Positions 48,453-57,979 of a stretch of DNA of 64,000 nt are shown piece by piece; the stretch's first letter is position 1, and each line of letters opens with the position of its first letter. Where the stretch lies: NCBI GenBank assembly GCA_019429105.1, contig JAHYJE010000003.1, forward strand, positions 61,065-125,064, written 5' to 3'. The position numbers were made by a program, and so were the translations under genes. The stretch is from Syntrophobacterales bacterium. Lineage in GTDB: Bacteria; Desulfobacterota; Syntrophia; Syntrophales; UBA5619. Below the pieces are notes generated by a model. It saw only the letters and a list, made by a program, of their open reading frames with translations. It did not search any database and was not told the DNA's origin.

Positions 48453-49327
48453 TTACCCGGCACGGTATCCGGTCTGGAGGGTGCGGCCAATCGTCATGAT
48501 CTCCGCCTCCTTTGTTCCTTCAAAGAGTTCCAGAACCTTGGCGTCGCGGTACAGCTTTTCGACAGCATATTCATTAATGTAGCCGTAGCCCCCGTGGAGT
48601 TCGACGGCATAATTGGCGCAGAAGACAGCGGTCTCGCCGCCCAGAAACTTCGCCATTGCAGCCAGTGTGTAATCGGGACGTCCCTGATCCATCAGCCACG
48701 CCGCCTTGTAGGTCATTCCCCGGAGCGCTTCAATGCGGATTGCCATCTCGGCAAGCTTTTTCCGGGTAAGCTGGTAGGAGCCCAGCGGCGCTCCGAAGAC
48801 TGTTCGCTCCTTTACATATTTGATGCTTTCCGCCAGACAGGCCTCGGAAAGCCCCAGGGCCTGACCGGCGACCTGGATGCGCGTCGTATCGAAAAAATGC
48901 ATAAGCTGATAGAAGCCCAGACCCTCTTTCGTTCCAATCAGATTGGACTGGGGCACCCGGACATCTTCGAAGGCGATTTCCGCCGTATCGGTGGTGCGGA
49001 TCCCCATCTTCCCGTGAATCTTGGTGCGGGTTATTCCCGTTGTAGCGGCGGGGATTCTGATTATACTGAATCTTTTGTGTTTTTTCTCCTCTGGATTCGT
49101 GATGCAAGCGGTCAGCATGAAATCACAGACCGTCCCATTGGTTATAAACATCTTGTTGCCGTTGATCACATAGTCGCTGCCATCCTTGACGGCGCGCGTA
49201 CCATAACCGGCAACGTCCGTGCCCGCGTTGGGCTCGGTGAAGGCGCCCGCGCTTATTTTTGCGCCTGAGCAGACTTGGCCGTCATATCCTTCAACATCTT
49301 ATGCTCTTCCGACAATTCAAAATCCAT
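48453..49327 (-). pseudogene. Acyl-CoA dehydrogenase with internal deletion and frameshift
   Basis: The start is intact: GGAGGAG, then MDFELSEEHKMLKDMTAK from the ATG at 49327, stopping after 24 codons at TAA. Directly after, in another frame, the enzyme resumes with ISAGAFTEPNAGTDVAGYG (the flavin/substrate loop) and runs to a normal C-terminus with the catalytic-loop region AVELHGGYGYINEYAVEKLYRDAK and ELFEGTKEAE. About 90-100 residues of the N-terminal helical domain are missing. It cannot fold as a working dehydrogenase. The nearby crotonase fragment points to loss of a beta-oxidation locus. Confidence 0.85.
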
Positions 49328-49528
49328 GCTTTCTCCTCCAATTTTTGTCGCATTGCCGCCTCAGGCAAAGCCGGGGCCTTACGGATAAGCGCCGCTTGAC
49401 AAACATTATACAACACCAGGCGCGAATATAAAATAACTTGCTTGATAATGTTCCAAGCATATGCCGACGCACTGGATCTGATTGAGCATTTGTTAAACAG
49501 GCTGCGTCAGAAAAGATGATCAGCGTCT

Positions 49529-49681
49529 CTATTTCCCGCTGAAGCGGGGAGGGCGTTTTTCCAGAAAGTGCGCGACCCCCTCCTGAAAGTCGGCGGATTT
49601 CAGGCTCAGCAGCAACTCTTTATCCGCATCGGCGCATACCTCGGCCAATGTCTGAAACGGCGTTATGTTTACGGGAATGAT
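49529..49681 (-). pseudogene. C-terminal fragment of an enoyl-CoA hydratase/crotonase-family gene
   Basis: About 50 codons ending in SLKSADFQEGVAHFLEKRPP then RFSGK and stop, the typical crotonase tail (DFxEGVxAFLEKRxPxF). No start and no catalytic core. It lies 200 bp from the acyl-CoA dehydrogenase pseudogene on the same strand. The 200 bp between hold no gene. Confidence 0.75.
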
Positions 49682-49715
49682 GAGGCAGGTCGTCTTTTGG
49701 GGCAGGGAAGCGAAT

Positions 49716-49746
49716 AAACCGGGGCCCGTTCGCAGGGCCCCGGTTT
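49716..49746 (-). terminator. Terminator after the OmpA-family gene
   Basis: Perfect 12-bp stem AAACCGGGGCCC / GGGCCCCGGTTT with a 7-nt loop; A/T-flanked so it may work in both directions. It lies 29 bp beyond the porin stop. Confidence 0.8.
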
Positions 49747-49774
49747 AAAGAGAGCGTTGCCAATTCTTTTTTGG

Positions 49775-51052
49775 CTACTTCTTGATGATGTACTCGGCCG
49801 CCGCCTCTACCCGACGATTCTTCTGACGGCCTGCCTTGGTGGCGTTAGAGGCGATGGGCCGGGCCTCGCCGTACCCCTTGGCGCTCAAACGCGCCGCAGC
49901 GATTTCCGATTGTTTGATCAGATAATTCATTACTGCCTCCGCCCGCCGCTGGGAAAGCTTTTCGTTGTAGGCGGCCTTGCCAATGCTGTCCGTATGTCCC
50001 TCGATTGCGATCTTGAGCTCAGGGTATTTTTTCAGGACAGTGGCCAGTTCATTAATTTCATTATAGTACTGTTTCTTTACCACTGCCTTGTCGAAGTCGA
50101 ACTCCACATTCAGGGTTACCCTGCCCTTCTCGATGATTGCCTTCTCCTTGGGGGTTGCGGGCGCCGGAGGCGGACAGCCGACCGCATCGACTTTTACACC
50201 GGCGGGGGTCCCGGGGCACCTGTCCAGATAATCGTAAACGCCGTCTCCGTCCGCATCAAGGGGACAGCCGACCGCATCGACCTTTACACCGGCGGGGGTC
50301 CCGGGGCACTTGTCCAGATAATCGTAAACGCCGTCTCCGTCCGCATCAAGGGGACAGCCAACCGCATCGACCTTTACACCGGCAGGGGTTCCAGGGCATT
50401 TGTCCTGGTTGTCCAGAACGCCGTCATTATCGGAATCGCCGATAACCACAGCAGCCGGCGCCGCCGGGGCAACGGGAGCGGGAGCGGGTTTTGCTGCTGC
50501 CGCGGGTGCGGGCGTCTCCTTTGCCCCGCCGAAGGCGAAGGTGACGCCGATGGTGTAGAGCAGATCGTTGTAACGGCCATTTATGGGCAGGACATGTCGT
50601 AAATCAGCCCGGAGTGCCACATTATCAGTGAGAAAATACTTGAGCCCGCCGCCGTAATTGATCGTTAACTTGTTGCGGCTGTTCATTATCTCCGGGTCGT
50701 AATGGGTCATTCCGACGCCTGCGGCCAGAAAGGGCACCAGGCGGTTGCCCGGCAGAAAATGGTAGAGGCCGTCAATGCCGTAGCCGAGCAGCTTCATGTC
50801 AGGATTGCCGGCTACGCCCTTGAATTCGGCTTTCACATAGTGGAAGTACCCTTCGAGCCCCGCATTCTTTGTAAAGTTGTACCCACCGCGCAGACCAAAG
50901 ACCGGTCCGTTTTCGACGTCCATATTTCCCTCAAACCGGTAACCCCCGATGTAAGGAGTGATCGAAAGCGAGCCCGCCTTCACCTCGGCCATGCCCGTGG
51001 CTGCAAATACCAGCAGCAGAAGCACGGCAACGCCCAAAACCATTTTCTTCAT
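49775..51052 (-). CDS. OmpA-family outer-membrane protein with TSP3 repeats
   Basis: 425 residues. Signal peptide (1-22, VAVLLLLVFAATGMA), an eight-strand OmpA-type barrel (about 25-175: ITPYIGGYRFEG, VGMTHYD, ALRADLRHV), an Ala/Pro hinge, three calcium-binding thrombospondin type 3 repeats (DADGDGVYDYLDKCPGTPAG), and a C-terminal OmpA peptidoglycan-binding domain (VEFDFDKAVV, IEGHTDSIG, LSQRRAEAV, NRRVE). It links the outer membrane to peptidoglycan. AAAAGGAGGA precedes the ATG. Confidence 0.93.
   Translation of the reverse strand: MKKMVLGVAVLLLLVFAATGMAEVKAGSLSITPYIGGYRFEGNMDVENGPVFGLRGGYNFTKNAGLEGYFHYVKAEFKGVAGNPDMKLLGYGIDGLYHFLPGNRLVPFLAAGVGMTHYDPEIMNSRNKLTINYGGGLKYFLTDNVALRADLRHVLPINGRYNDLLYTIGVTFAFGGAKETPAPAAAAKPAPAPVAPAAPAAVVIGDSDNDGVLDNQDKCPGTPAGVKVDAVGCPLDADGDGVYDYLDKCPGTPAGVKVDAVGCPLDADGDGVYDYLDRCPGTPAGVKVDAVGCPPPAPATPKEKAIIEKGRVTLNVEFDFDKAVVKKQYYNEINELATVLKKYPELKIAIEGHTDSIGKAAYNEKLSQRRAEAVMNYLIKQSEIAAARLSAKGYGEARPIASNATKAGRQKNRRVEAAAEYIIKK
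50165..50445 (-). repeat. Three tandem 90-bp units in the OmpA-family gene
   Basis: Each codes for 30 residues (LDADGDGVYDYLDKCPGT and so on). Two units are almost identical in DNA, the third has a few changes, so copy number may vary among strains. Confidence 0.85.
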
Positions 51053-51456
51053 TGTTCCTCCTCCTTTTAATGGTTAAAAATAATATTACAATATCTTCGA
51101 TATTCCCAAGTAACTGACAACACCGCCCGCAGGATTTACTCCCAGCCTGCCGGGCCGTTACCTTCCCCACTAAAAACAGCCAGTTGCACTTTTCTCATAA
51201 TGAATTTGACACTTTACACACCAATGCAAGTATTTGGAAACACTATCAGCCATTGGGAGGCCTTTTGTCAAGTATAATATGCGTAAAAAAGTGAAATTAG
51301 TCACGTTGAACAAAAAAATATTGGCAATTACATTCAGCAGCAGGCATGGCCGAAACCGGTTTGTTGCGAACATGCCTCATTTTATTCACCCTGCAAAGCG
51401 GAGGAGATGAAAATTCGTATTGACACCCCGGGCTTTCGATGTATATAGCGACCGCC
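51053..51456. other. Intergenic region between the OmpA-family gene and pcnB
   Basis: 404 bp, divergent promoters. For the porin, TTGACA (51271-51266, minus strand) with a 17-bp spacer has only TGATAG as -10. A minus-strand frame of 27 codons here (MADSVSKYLHWCVKCQIHY) has a CxxC but no good ribosome site and is not called. The pcnB promoter is listed separately. Confidence 0.4.
51420..51447 (+). promoter_or_regulatory. Promoter overlapping the pcnB start
   Basis: TTGACA (51420-51425), 16-bp spacer, TATATA (51442-51447). Transcription would begin about 51453-51455, next to the ATG at 51457, implying an almost leaderless message. Confidence 0.55.
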
Positions 51457-52788
51457 ATGCAACCACGAATTATTGGTCGAGAGGAACACGGAATATCCCG
51501 CAAGCAGATCAGCCCCAACGCGCTGCATACCCTTTATCGTCTTCAGGACAATGGTTTTGTCGCCTACCTCGTGGGCGGGTGCGTCCGCGACCTGCTTCTG
51601 GGGCGCACTCCCAAGGATTTTGACATAGTGACAAATGCCGCACCCGGCCAGATCAAACATCTCTTTCGCAATGCCCGGGTTATCGGCCGCCGTTTTCGGC
51701 TGGTGCATCTGCATTTTCAGGATGAAATTCTGGAGGTCTCCACCTTTCGCGCATCCGCGCCTTCCGAGGTAGAGGAAGTGAAAGAAGCGGACGGCGAAAA
51801 ACGGCCGCCGCTTCATCTGAAAGACGAAGACGGAATGGTGCTGCGCGACAATGTTTTCGGGACTCCGGAGGAGGACGCCCTTCGCCGCGATTTAACCATC
51901 AACGCCCTGGCCTACAGCATCGCTGATTTTTCGGTTATTGACTACACCAATGGGATGAGCGATTTGGAACAGCGGCTCATTCGTCCCATCGGCGATCCCT
52001 TTGTCCGGTTTACGGAAGACCCGGTGCGGATGATTCGCGCCGTCCGTTTTGCCGCCTCCCACGATTTTGCCATAGATGCGGAGGCTTGGGATGTTATCTG
52101 CGAACTTGCTCCCACCATCGTCCGCGCCGCGCCGGCGAGGCTCTACGAGGAAATGCTGAAGATCTTCCTGCTCGGATCTGCCCGTCCGGTTTTTACCCTT
52201 TTGGAGAAAAGCGGGCTCCTTGCCGCCCTTTTCCCCGCGCTGATTCGGTGGTCCGCCGCCAAAGGCGATCTGACTGCGGTCTTGCAAGCAAACATGGACA
52301 GTCTCGATCGGCTCCTGCAAAAGGGACTCTCCCCCTCTCCCCCGCTTTTTCTGGCAATGCTCTTTGGCCCCGGGCTGGAAGAGGACGCCCTGGCCCGTCA
52401 CCGTGAGGGCGTTCCCTATTTGCAGGCCCTGGATGCCGCCTGTGAATCGTTTCTAACGGAGCTGGCAACTACCGTCAGCGTGCCGGGACGGATCAGCGGT
52501 CAACTGCGCCGCATTCTTTCCTTGCAGCCCTCCCTGCACAGAATACCGCCGCGGCGTCCCGCCTCCCTGGCCGGTCGGCCCGAATTCTCGGATGCCATGA
52601 CGTATCTGATCTTCACGACCCGGACGCAAGAAGAAGGCAGGAAAGCTCGTGAATGGTGGAAAAACTTCATAAATGCCCCCGCCGAAACCCGGTTGGACCC
52701 TCCTGGCGCTGAGGCCGCGGCGCCGGCAAAACGCCGCAGAAGGAAAAGACGCAGCGCTCGTCCTGCGGAACGTATTGTCGCGCCTTAA
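51457..52788 (+). CDS. pcnB: Poly(A) polymerase / CCA-adding enzyme family
   Basis: About 443 residues. Class II nucleotidyltransferase head with LVGGCVRDLLLGR and the metal pair DFDIV (Asp54, Asp56), RRDLTINALAY, RFxEDPVRMIRAVRFAA, then a diverged C-terminus ending in a lysine/arginine-rich tail (AKRRRRKRRSARPAER), which is characteristic of PcnB rather than tRNA CCA-adding enzymes. It adds 3' A-tails that mark RNA for decay by PNPase, encoded 9 kb on. The ATG at 51457 is preferred; one at 51439 lies inside the promoter. Confidence 0.87.
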   Translation: MQPRIIGREEHGISRKQISPNALHTLYRLQDNGFVAYLVGGCVRDLLLGRTPKDFDIVTNAAPGQIKHLFRNARVIGRRFRLVHLHFQDEILEVSTFRASAPSEVEEVKEADGEKRPPLHLKDEDGMVLRDNVFGTPEEDALRRDLTINALAYSIADFSVIDYTNGMSDLEQRLIRPIGDPFVRFTEDPVRMIRAVRFAASHDFAIDAEAWDVICELAPTIVRAAPARLYEEMLKIFLLGSARPVFTLLEKSGLLAALFPALIRWSAAKGDLTAVLQANMDSLDRLLQKGLSPSPPLFLAMLFGPGLEEDALARHREGVPYLQALDAACESFLTELATTVSVPGRISGQLRRILSLQPSLHRIPPRRPASLAGRPEFSDAMTYLIFTTRTQEEGRKAREWWKNFINAPAETRLDPPGAEAAAPAKRRRRKRRSARPAERIVAP

Positions 52789-52854
52789 ATTTTCTTCTTG
52801 CAATGATCCTCGGCAGATGGTAGAAGACGACAAAATCATCGGCAGGTTTTGATG

Positions 52855-52880
52855 AGTGGGCTTGTGCCCACTTTTTTTTT
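52855..52880 (+). terminator. Intrinsic terminator/attenuator ahead of rimP-nusA
   Basis: AGTGGGC-TTGT-GCCCACT followed by eight T. It lies after pcnB and 52 bp before rimP, so it either ends pcnB or attenuates the rimP-nusA-infB operon, whose NusA product acts on such hairpins. Confidence 0.85.
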
Positions 52881-52931
52881 AGAGAGATGGGGAAGCCGGA
52901 TTTTACAACAAGAAGGTTGGCTGCTGGGACC

Positions 52932-53402
52932 ATGCAAACGTATGAAGAACAAATTGGGCAACTTGCAGAGCCGCTGATCGCCGCTGAGGGGATGGAGATG
53001 GTTCTGGTGGAATGCCTGAAGATGAAGGCCTGCTGGCTGGTGCGCGTTTACATCGACAAGGCAGGCGGGGTCGCCGTGGACGACTGCGCACAGGTAAGCG
53101 ACAAGCTGGGCGACCTGCTGGATGTCCATGATGTGCCGCCGGGGCAATATACACTGGAGATTTCCTCGCCGGGTCTCGATCGTCCGCTCCACAGGGACAA
53201 GGATTTTGCAAGGTATTGCGGTTCCCGGATTCATGTCCGGCTTCTGGATAAACTGGAAGGACGGCGCGACTTGCGGGGCGAGTTGGTAAGTTATGAGGAC
53301 AGCGACGTTGCAGGAAAGGTCATTGTGATGTCCGTGGATGGTCAAACCTTGCGCATCCCGAGGGAAAAGGTTTTCAGGGCCAATCTGGAATATACATTGT
53401 AA
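52932..53402 (+). CDS. rimP: Ribosome maturation factor RimP
   Basis: About 156 residues: VRVYIDKAGGVAVDDCAQVSDKLG, LEISSPGLDRPLHRDKDF and a C-terminal SH3-like domain (LRIPREKVFRANLEY). It assists 30S subunit assembly. Start chosen at 52932, where the family's N-terminus begins (YEEQIGQLAEPLI); an ATG at 52887 is in frame with AGAGAG upstream. First of the rimP-nusA-infB operon. Confidence 0.92.
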   Translation: MQTYEEQIGQLAEPLIAAEGMEMVLVECLKMKACWLVRVYIDKAGGVAVDDCAQVSDKLGDLLDVHDVPPGQYTLEISSPGLDRPLHRDKDFARYCGSRIHVRLLDKLEGRRDLRGELVSYEDSDVAGKVIVMSVDGQTLRIPREKVFRANLEYTL

Positions 53403-53450
53403 CCTTGTCATTATAATGGTTATTAACGAATAAAAGTGGAGGTTTTTTGA

Positions 53451-54707
53451 ATGTTTGCGGAGCTAAAACGTCTGATCGAACAGATGGGAAAGGATCGCGG
53501 GATAGACAAGGAGGTGATCATCCAGGCGCTGGAAGACGCCATGCTGATGGCTGCCCGAAAGAAACTGGGCGCTGACGTGGAATTGGAGGCTCATTATAAT
53601 GACGAGGCCGGCGAGATCGAGGTCTTTCAGTTCAAGACTGTAGTGGAAAAGGTCATGGATCCCGAGACGCAGATTTCCCTTGAAGAGGCAGTGGCAAACC
53701 TTGATGAGGAAGCGCAGTTTGGCGACGTTCTGGGCAGCAAGATTGAGACGAACACCTTCGGCCGCATCGCTGTGCAAACGGCCAGGCAGATAATTATCCA
53801 GCGGGTAAAAGATGCGGAACGCGATAATATATATGAAGAATACCATGACAAAAAAGGCGATATCAGCAATGGGTTTGTCCAGAGGGTCGAGGGGGGAAAC
53901 ATAATTGTCAACCTTGGCACTACAGAGGGCGTATTGCCGGTGAATGAGCAGATCTTCAAAGAAGCCTACAAAAGGGGGGACAGAATAAGAAGCTTTATCT
54001 GCGAGGTTAAAAAGATTACCAGAGGTCCGCAGATTATACTGTCGCGCACCCATCCCGGTTTTTTGAAGGCCCTGTTTGCACTGGAAGTTCCTGAAATTGC
54101 AGAGGGACTCATAGAAATCGTCAACGTGGCCCGGGAGCCCGGGAAACGTTCCAAGATCGCCGTCCGGACCAGAGACAAGGATATAGATCCGGTGGGCGCC
54201 TGTGTGGGGATGAGGGGCGCCCGGGTGCAGAGCGTGGTTCAGGAGCTCCGGGGAGAAAAGATAGACATAGTCCCCTATTCGGAAGATCAGGCCAAATATG
54301 TTTGCAATGCTCTTGCCCCGGCCAAGGTGAACAGGGTGTTCGTTGATGAAGAAAACAGGGCGATGGAGGTAATTGTTGCCGATGATCAGCTTTCGCTGGC
54401 AATTGGCAAGAGTGGCCAAAATGTCAGATTGGCGGTAAAATTGACCAGTTGGAAGATTGATGTAAAAAGCGAGTCGGCGACAGCCGCAAAGACTGAGGAA
54501 GATGGTTACATGGCTTTAATGGAAATACCCGGCATAGGGGAAATGAATGCGGAAAAACTTGTTGCCGCCGGCTTGAAGAGCGTAGCGATGCTGGCCGCCG
54601 CCGACGTGGAACAGCTTTCTGCCCTGCCTGGCGTGGGTGAAACCACTGCCGAAGCCTGGATAAAAGGGGCGGAAATGGCTATCGATCAAGAGCTTGGGGA
54701 AAAGTAA
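53451..54707 (+). CDS. nusA: Transcription termination/antitermination factor NusA
   Basis: 418 residues: N-terminal polymerase-binding domain, S1 domain (GDISNGFVQRVEGGNIIVNLG), two KH domains (VGACVGMRGARVQSVV, AIGKSGQNVRLA) and one helix-hairpin-helix module (MEIPGIGEMNAEKLVAAG, LPGVGETTAEAW). Length is intermediate: only one of the C-terminal repeat domains of enteric NusA. Binds RNA polymerase and nascent RNA to govern pausing. Confidence 0.96.
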   Translation: MFAELKRLIEQMGKDRGIDKEVIIQALEDAMLMAARKKLGADVELEAHYNDEAGEIEVFQFKTVVEKVMDPETQISLEEAVANLDEEAQFGDVLGSKIETNTFGRIAVQTARQIIIQRVKDAERDNIYEEYHDKKGDISNGFVQRVEGGNIIVNLGTTEGVLPVNEQIFKEAYKRGDRIRSFICEVKKITRGPQIILSRTHPGFLKALFALEVPEIAEGLIEIVNVAREPGKRSKIAVRTRDKDIDPVGACVGMRGARVQSVVQELRGEKIDIVPYSEDQAKYVCNALAPAKVNRVFVDEENRAMEVIVADDQLSLAIGKSGQNVRLAVKLTSWKIDVKSESATAAKTEEDGYMALMEIPGIGEMNAEKLVAAGLKSVAMLAAADVEQLSALPGVGETTAEAWIKGAEMAIDQELGEK

Positions 54708-54766
54708 TATTTTTATATTGTCGAAAGGGCTTTTGAGGAGACGTTCGATAGGAGAGAGTGTTGAGT

Positions 54767-57562
54767 ATGTCGAAAAAAAGGGTTTATGAACTGGCAAAGG
54801 ATTTGGGGCTTGAGAACAAGGAGCTGATCGCGCGACTGGAAAGGATTGGTATTACCGGCAAATCCCATTCAAGTGCACTCGAGGACGGTGAACTGGAGAG
54901 GATACAGTCAGAACTGCTGTCAAAAGAGCCGAAAGAGATAGTGGAAAAAAGGATCAAGTCCACGGTAATCAGAAGAAGGGCTGTGCCTGCTGCCGTTGAA
55001 GATGTCTCTGCTGAAGAAGAAAGCGCCGAGGCAAGCACCGAGATCGCCCCTGTTGAGATTGAAAAACCTGCCGAAACGGCCGCGCCGGTTGCGGCGGGTG
55101 TTCAGTTAGAGCCGCCGGTAGCGCAAGAGCCGAACAAGCAAGAGCCGGTAAAGCAAACTCCGGTAAGGACCTCGATCTACAGGCATGAGCCTCTACGAGG
55201 TGTTATCCGTCGGCCGCCTGTTGTGCCGGCCAATGTTCCCCGGAAGGAGGAGCTTGCCCAAAAGCCTGTCGCAGAGTCAGAAAGCCGTGTGGCGCAACCG
55301 GCAACGGCAGCGTCTGCGGAAACGCAGGGCGAGCGTGAAGAAAAGGTTGCGGCTGTGCAGCCGGAGGCGGCAGCATCTGTAAGCGCCGGGGCTAAAAGCC
55401 CGCAAGATGCAGCCCCGAGGGTGCATCACCCGGCAGCCGAAACCAGAAAGCAGCCGTTTGGGCAAAGGCCAAAACCTGGCGCCCCCCCTGCCAAACCTTT
55501 GCAGGCGCCTTCCAAGGAGCCATTTCGCAAGGGAGAGGGCGCTGCGGCGCCTTCGCCAGCGCGTTTCGGCAAATCAGGCAAGCCTGCGGAAGCGATTGAC
55601 AAACTGAAGAAGAAGGGGGGAGCAAAGGCGCCCTTTGAAGTTCTCATGAGCGATGATGCACCCCGGAAGAAACCTTTTCTGAAGAAGTTGGTTGATAAGA
55701 AGGGACAGCCGATAGACCCTGATCAGCAGGAACGACGCCCGAAATGGCGCGAAGAGAAGAAGCCCGCGCCTGTCAAGATGAAAAAAACGCTGATCACAAC
55801 GCCCAAGGCGATCAAGCGAAGGATTCATGTTGACGAGGCGATAAGCGTAGGCGAGCTCGCCAAAAGGATGGGGATCAAGGCGTCGGAGGTTATCAACAAG
55901 CTGATCGGTCTCGGGCTGATGTTGACGATCAACCAGTCGGTTGATATCGATACGGCCTCCCTGATAGCTGCGGATTTTGGATACCAGGTGGAAGCTTCGT
56001 TGCAGGGCGAGCGGGAAGAAATTATGCAGCGGGAAGTTGATTCCCCTGAGAAGCTCAGGTTGCGGGCGCCAGTTGTCACGATTATGGGGCATGTTGATCA
56101 CGGCAAAACTTCCCTGCTCGACGCGATCAGGCAGACCAACGTGATCGACGGCGAGGCGGGCGGCATAACCCAGGCAATCGGCGCGTACCGCGTCAATATC
56201 AACAACCGGGATATTGTTTTTCTGGATACGCCGGGGCATGAGGCGTTTACCGCAATGCGGGCGCGCGGCGCCCAGGTGACGGATATTGTGGTATTGGTTG
56301 TCGCCGCGGACGACGGCATTATGGGTCAGACCGTCGAGGCGATCAATCATGCCAAGGTTGCCGGAGTGCCGATCATCGTTGCCATCAACAAAATCGACAA
56401 GCCGGGGGCGGACCCGGCCAAGATCCGCCAGACCCTGACGGAGTACAACCTCCTGTCCGAGGAATGGGGCGGGGAGACCATCTTCTGCGAGGTTTCTGCA
56501 AAGAAAAAGATAGGCATTGAAGGGCTTTTGGAGATGATCATCCTGCAAACCGATATTATGGAACTGAAGGCCGATCCGGATCGTCCCGCCCGCGGCGTCA
56601 TAATCGAAGCCAAGCTGGACCGGGGACGGGGGCCGTTGGCGACTGTTCTGATTCAGGAGGGCACCTTGCATGAGGGGGATGCCTTTGTTTCCAAAACGGA
56701 ATTTGGCCGGGTGCGCGCCCTGGTGAACGATCAGGGCAAAAAAATCAGTGAAGCCGGCCCGTCGATGCCGGTTGAGGTCGTTGGTTTCTCCCGCGTGCCG
56801 CAGGTAGGCACCGAGTTCGTCTGCGTCGAGGATGAGAAAAAGGCGAGAAGCATAGGCCAGTACTGGATCCGCAAGGAACGGGAAAGGGATCTTTCCGTAT
56901 CCTCGAAGGTAACGCTGGAACAGCTCTATCAGCGGATAAAGGAGGGGGCCAAGGAACTGAATGTCATCGTCAAAGCGGATGTGCAGGGCTCCGTCGAGGC
57001 CCTGTGCGAGGCTCTCAACAAGCTCAGCACAAGCGATATAAAACTTAAAATAATTCACAGCTCTACGGGAACCATTACCGAAAATGACGTCATGCTTGCC
57101 TCGGCGTCGGACGCGATCATCATCGGGTTCAATGTGCGGCCGGACGCGCGGGTTGCGGAGCTGGCGGAGCATGAAGGAATAGACATCAAACTTTATGACA
57201 TTATTTATAATGCGATCGCTGATATAAGGGCGGCTATGGAGGGTCTGCTGGAGCCAGTCTATAAGGAGGTTGTCCAGGGGCGCGCCGAGATCAGGGAGGT
57301 TTTCCGCGTTCCGAAGATCGGTGCCATTGCCGGGAGTTTCGTTCTGGACGGCAAGATTGTCCGGTCGGCCGGCCTGCGCCTGATTCGGGACGGGGTTGTG
57401 GTTTTTGAGGGGAAAATTGCCTCGCTCAGGCGGTTCAAGGACGATGCCAAAGAGGTAGCCGCCGGTTTTGAATGCGGGATCGGGATTGAGGGGTTCAATG
57501 ATATGAAGGCAAGGGATATCATCGAAACCTACGTAAAGGAACAAATCGAGCGTAAATTGTAG
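54767..57562 (+). CDS. infB: Translation initiation factor IF-2
   Basis: About 931 residues. N-terminal helix domain ([21 protein letters not shown]), a long Ala/Pro/Glu/Lys-rich low-complexity linker (about 65-330), the IF2N motif ([23 protein letters not shown]), then the GTPase with [16 protein letters not shown] and NKID, and domains that place initiator tRNA. The ATG at 54767 begins the conserved MSKKRVYE; a TTG three codons earlier is possible. Third gene of the nusA operon. Confidence 0.96.
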   Translation: MSKKRVYELAKDLGLENKELIARLERIGITGKSHSSALEDGELERIQSELLSKEPKEIVEKRIKSTVIRRRAVPAAVEDVSAEEESAEASTEIAPVEIEKPAETAAPVAAGVQLEPPVAQEPNKQEPVKQTPVRTSIYRHEPLRGVIRRPPVVPANVPRKEELAQKPVAESESRVAQPATAASAETQGEREEKVAAVQPEAAASVSAGAKSPQDAAPRVHHPAAETRKQPFGQRPKPGAPPAKPLQAPSKEPFRKGEGAAAPSPARFGKSGKPAEAIDKLKKKGGAKAPFEVLMSDDAPRKKPFLKKLVDKKGQPIDPDQQERRPKWREEKKPAPVKMKKTLITTPKAIKRRIHVDEAISVGELAKRMGIKASEVINKLIGLGLMLTINQSVDIDTASLIAADFGYQVEASLQGEREEIMQREVDSPEKLRLRAPVVTIMGHVDHGKTSLLDAIRQTNVIDGEAGGITQAIGAYRVNINNRDIVFLDTPGHEAFTAMRARGAQVTDIVVLVVAADDGIMGQTVEAINHAKVAGVPIIVAINKIDKPGADPAKIRQTLTEYNLLSEEWGGETIFCEVSAKKKIGIEGLLEMIILQTDIMELKADPDRPARGVIIEAKLDRGRGPLATVLIQEGTLHEGDAFVSKTEFGRVRALVNDQGKKISEAGPSMPVEVVGFSRVPQVGTEFVCVEDEKKARSIGQYWIRKERERDLSVSSKVTLEQLYQRIKEGAKELNVIVKADVQGSVEALCEALNKLSTSDIKLKIIHSSTGTITENDVMLASASDAIIIGFNVRPDARVAELAEHEGIDIKLYDIIYNAIADIRAAMEGLLEPVYKEVVQGRAEIREVFRVPKIGAIAGSFVLDGKIVRSAGLRLIRDGVVVFEGKIASLRRFKDDAKEVAAGFECGIGIEGFNDMKARDIIETYVKEQIERKL

Positions 57563-57583
57563 TTTTATAAAGGCAGAGTCAAA

Positions 57584-57979
57584 ATGACCGGGTTCAAAAG
57601 GGCAGATCGCGTGGCCGATCTGATCAAAATAGAGATAGCGGATATCCTGCTGAAACAGGTTCGCGACCCCCGCATCGGCGTTCTTACGATTACCGGGGTC
57701 AAAGTTTCCGACGATCTGCGTTCGGCGAGGATTTTTTTCGTCGAATTTGGGAAGAACGAATGCAGCGAAGGGGTCAAGGAGGGGCTGAAAAAGGCGTCCG
57801 GATTTTTGAGACGGGAATTGGGACGGAGGCTCCAACTGCGTTACGCTCCGGAACTGTTTTTCTCCTACGACCCCTCTTTTGCCTATGGCGAAAGGATTGA
57901 AGAGCTGATCGCGGAGATTCATAAAAAGGAAGATGATTTTTTGTGCAACGAGGAGGGGAATGCTTCAACAGATAGGTGA
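57584..57979 (+). CDS. rbfA: Ribosome-binding factor A
   Basis: 131 residues, KH-type fold: KRADRVADLIKIEIADIL, DPRIGVLTITGVKVSDDL and the kinked LRRELGRRLQLRYAPELFF. Needed for 16S 5' end maturation. The C-terminal 15 codons overlap nrnA by 20 bp, so translation is coupled. Confidence 0.94.
   Translation: MTGFKRADRVADLIKIEIADILLKQVRDPRIGVLTITGVKVSDDLRSARIFFVEFGKNECSEGVKEGLKKASGFLRRELGRRLQLRYAPELFFSYDPSFAYGERIEELIAEIHKKEDDFLCNEEGNASTDR

Noticed and set aside
49233..49260. In-frame stop in the acyl-CoA dehydrogenase as possible recoding
   Set aside because: The stop is TAA, not TGA, and a large part of the domain is missing, so selenocysteine or simple readthrough cannot explain it.
51407..51450. 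Possible 13-codon leader peptide with GGAGGAG before pcnB
   Set aside because: It lies over and upstream of the predicted promoter, so it would not be on the transcript.
55574..57922. 782-codon frame opposite infB
   Set aside because: Antisense to a fully conserved gene; no domain or start signal.
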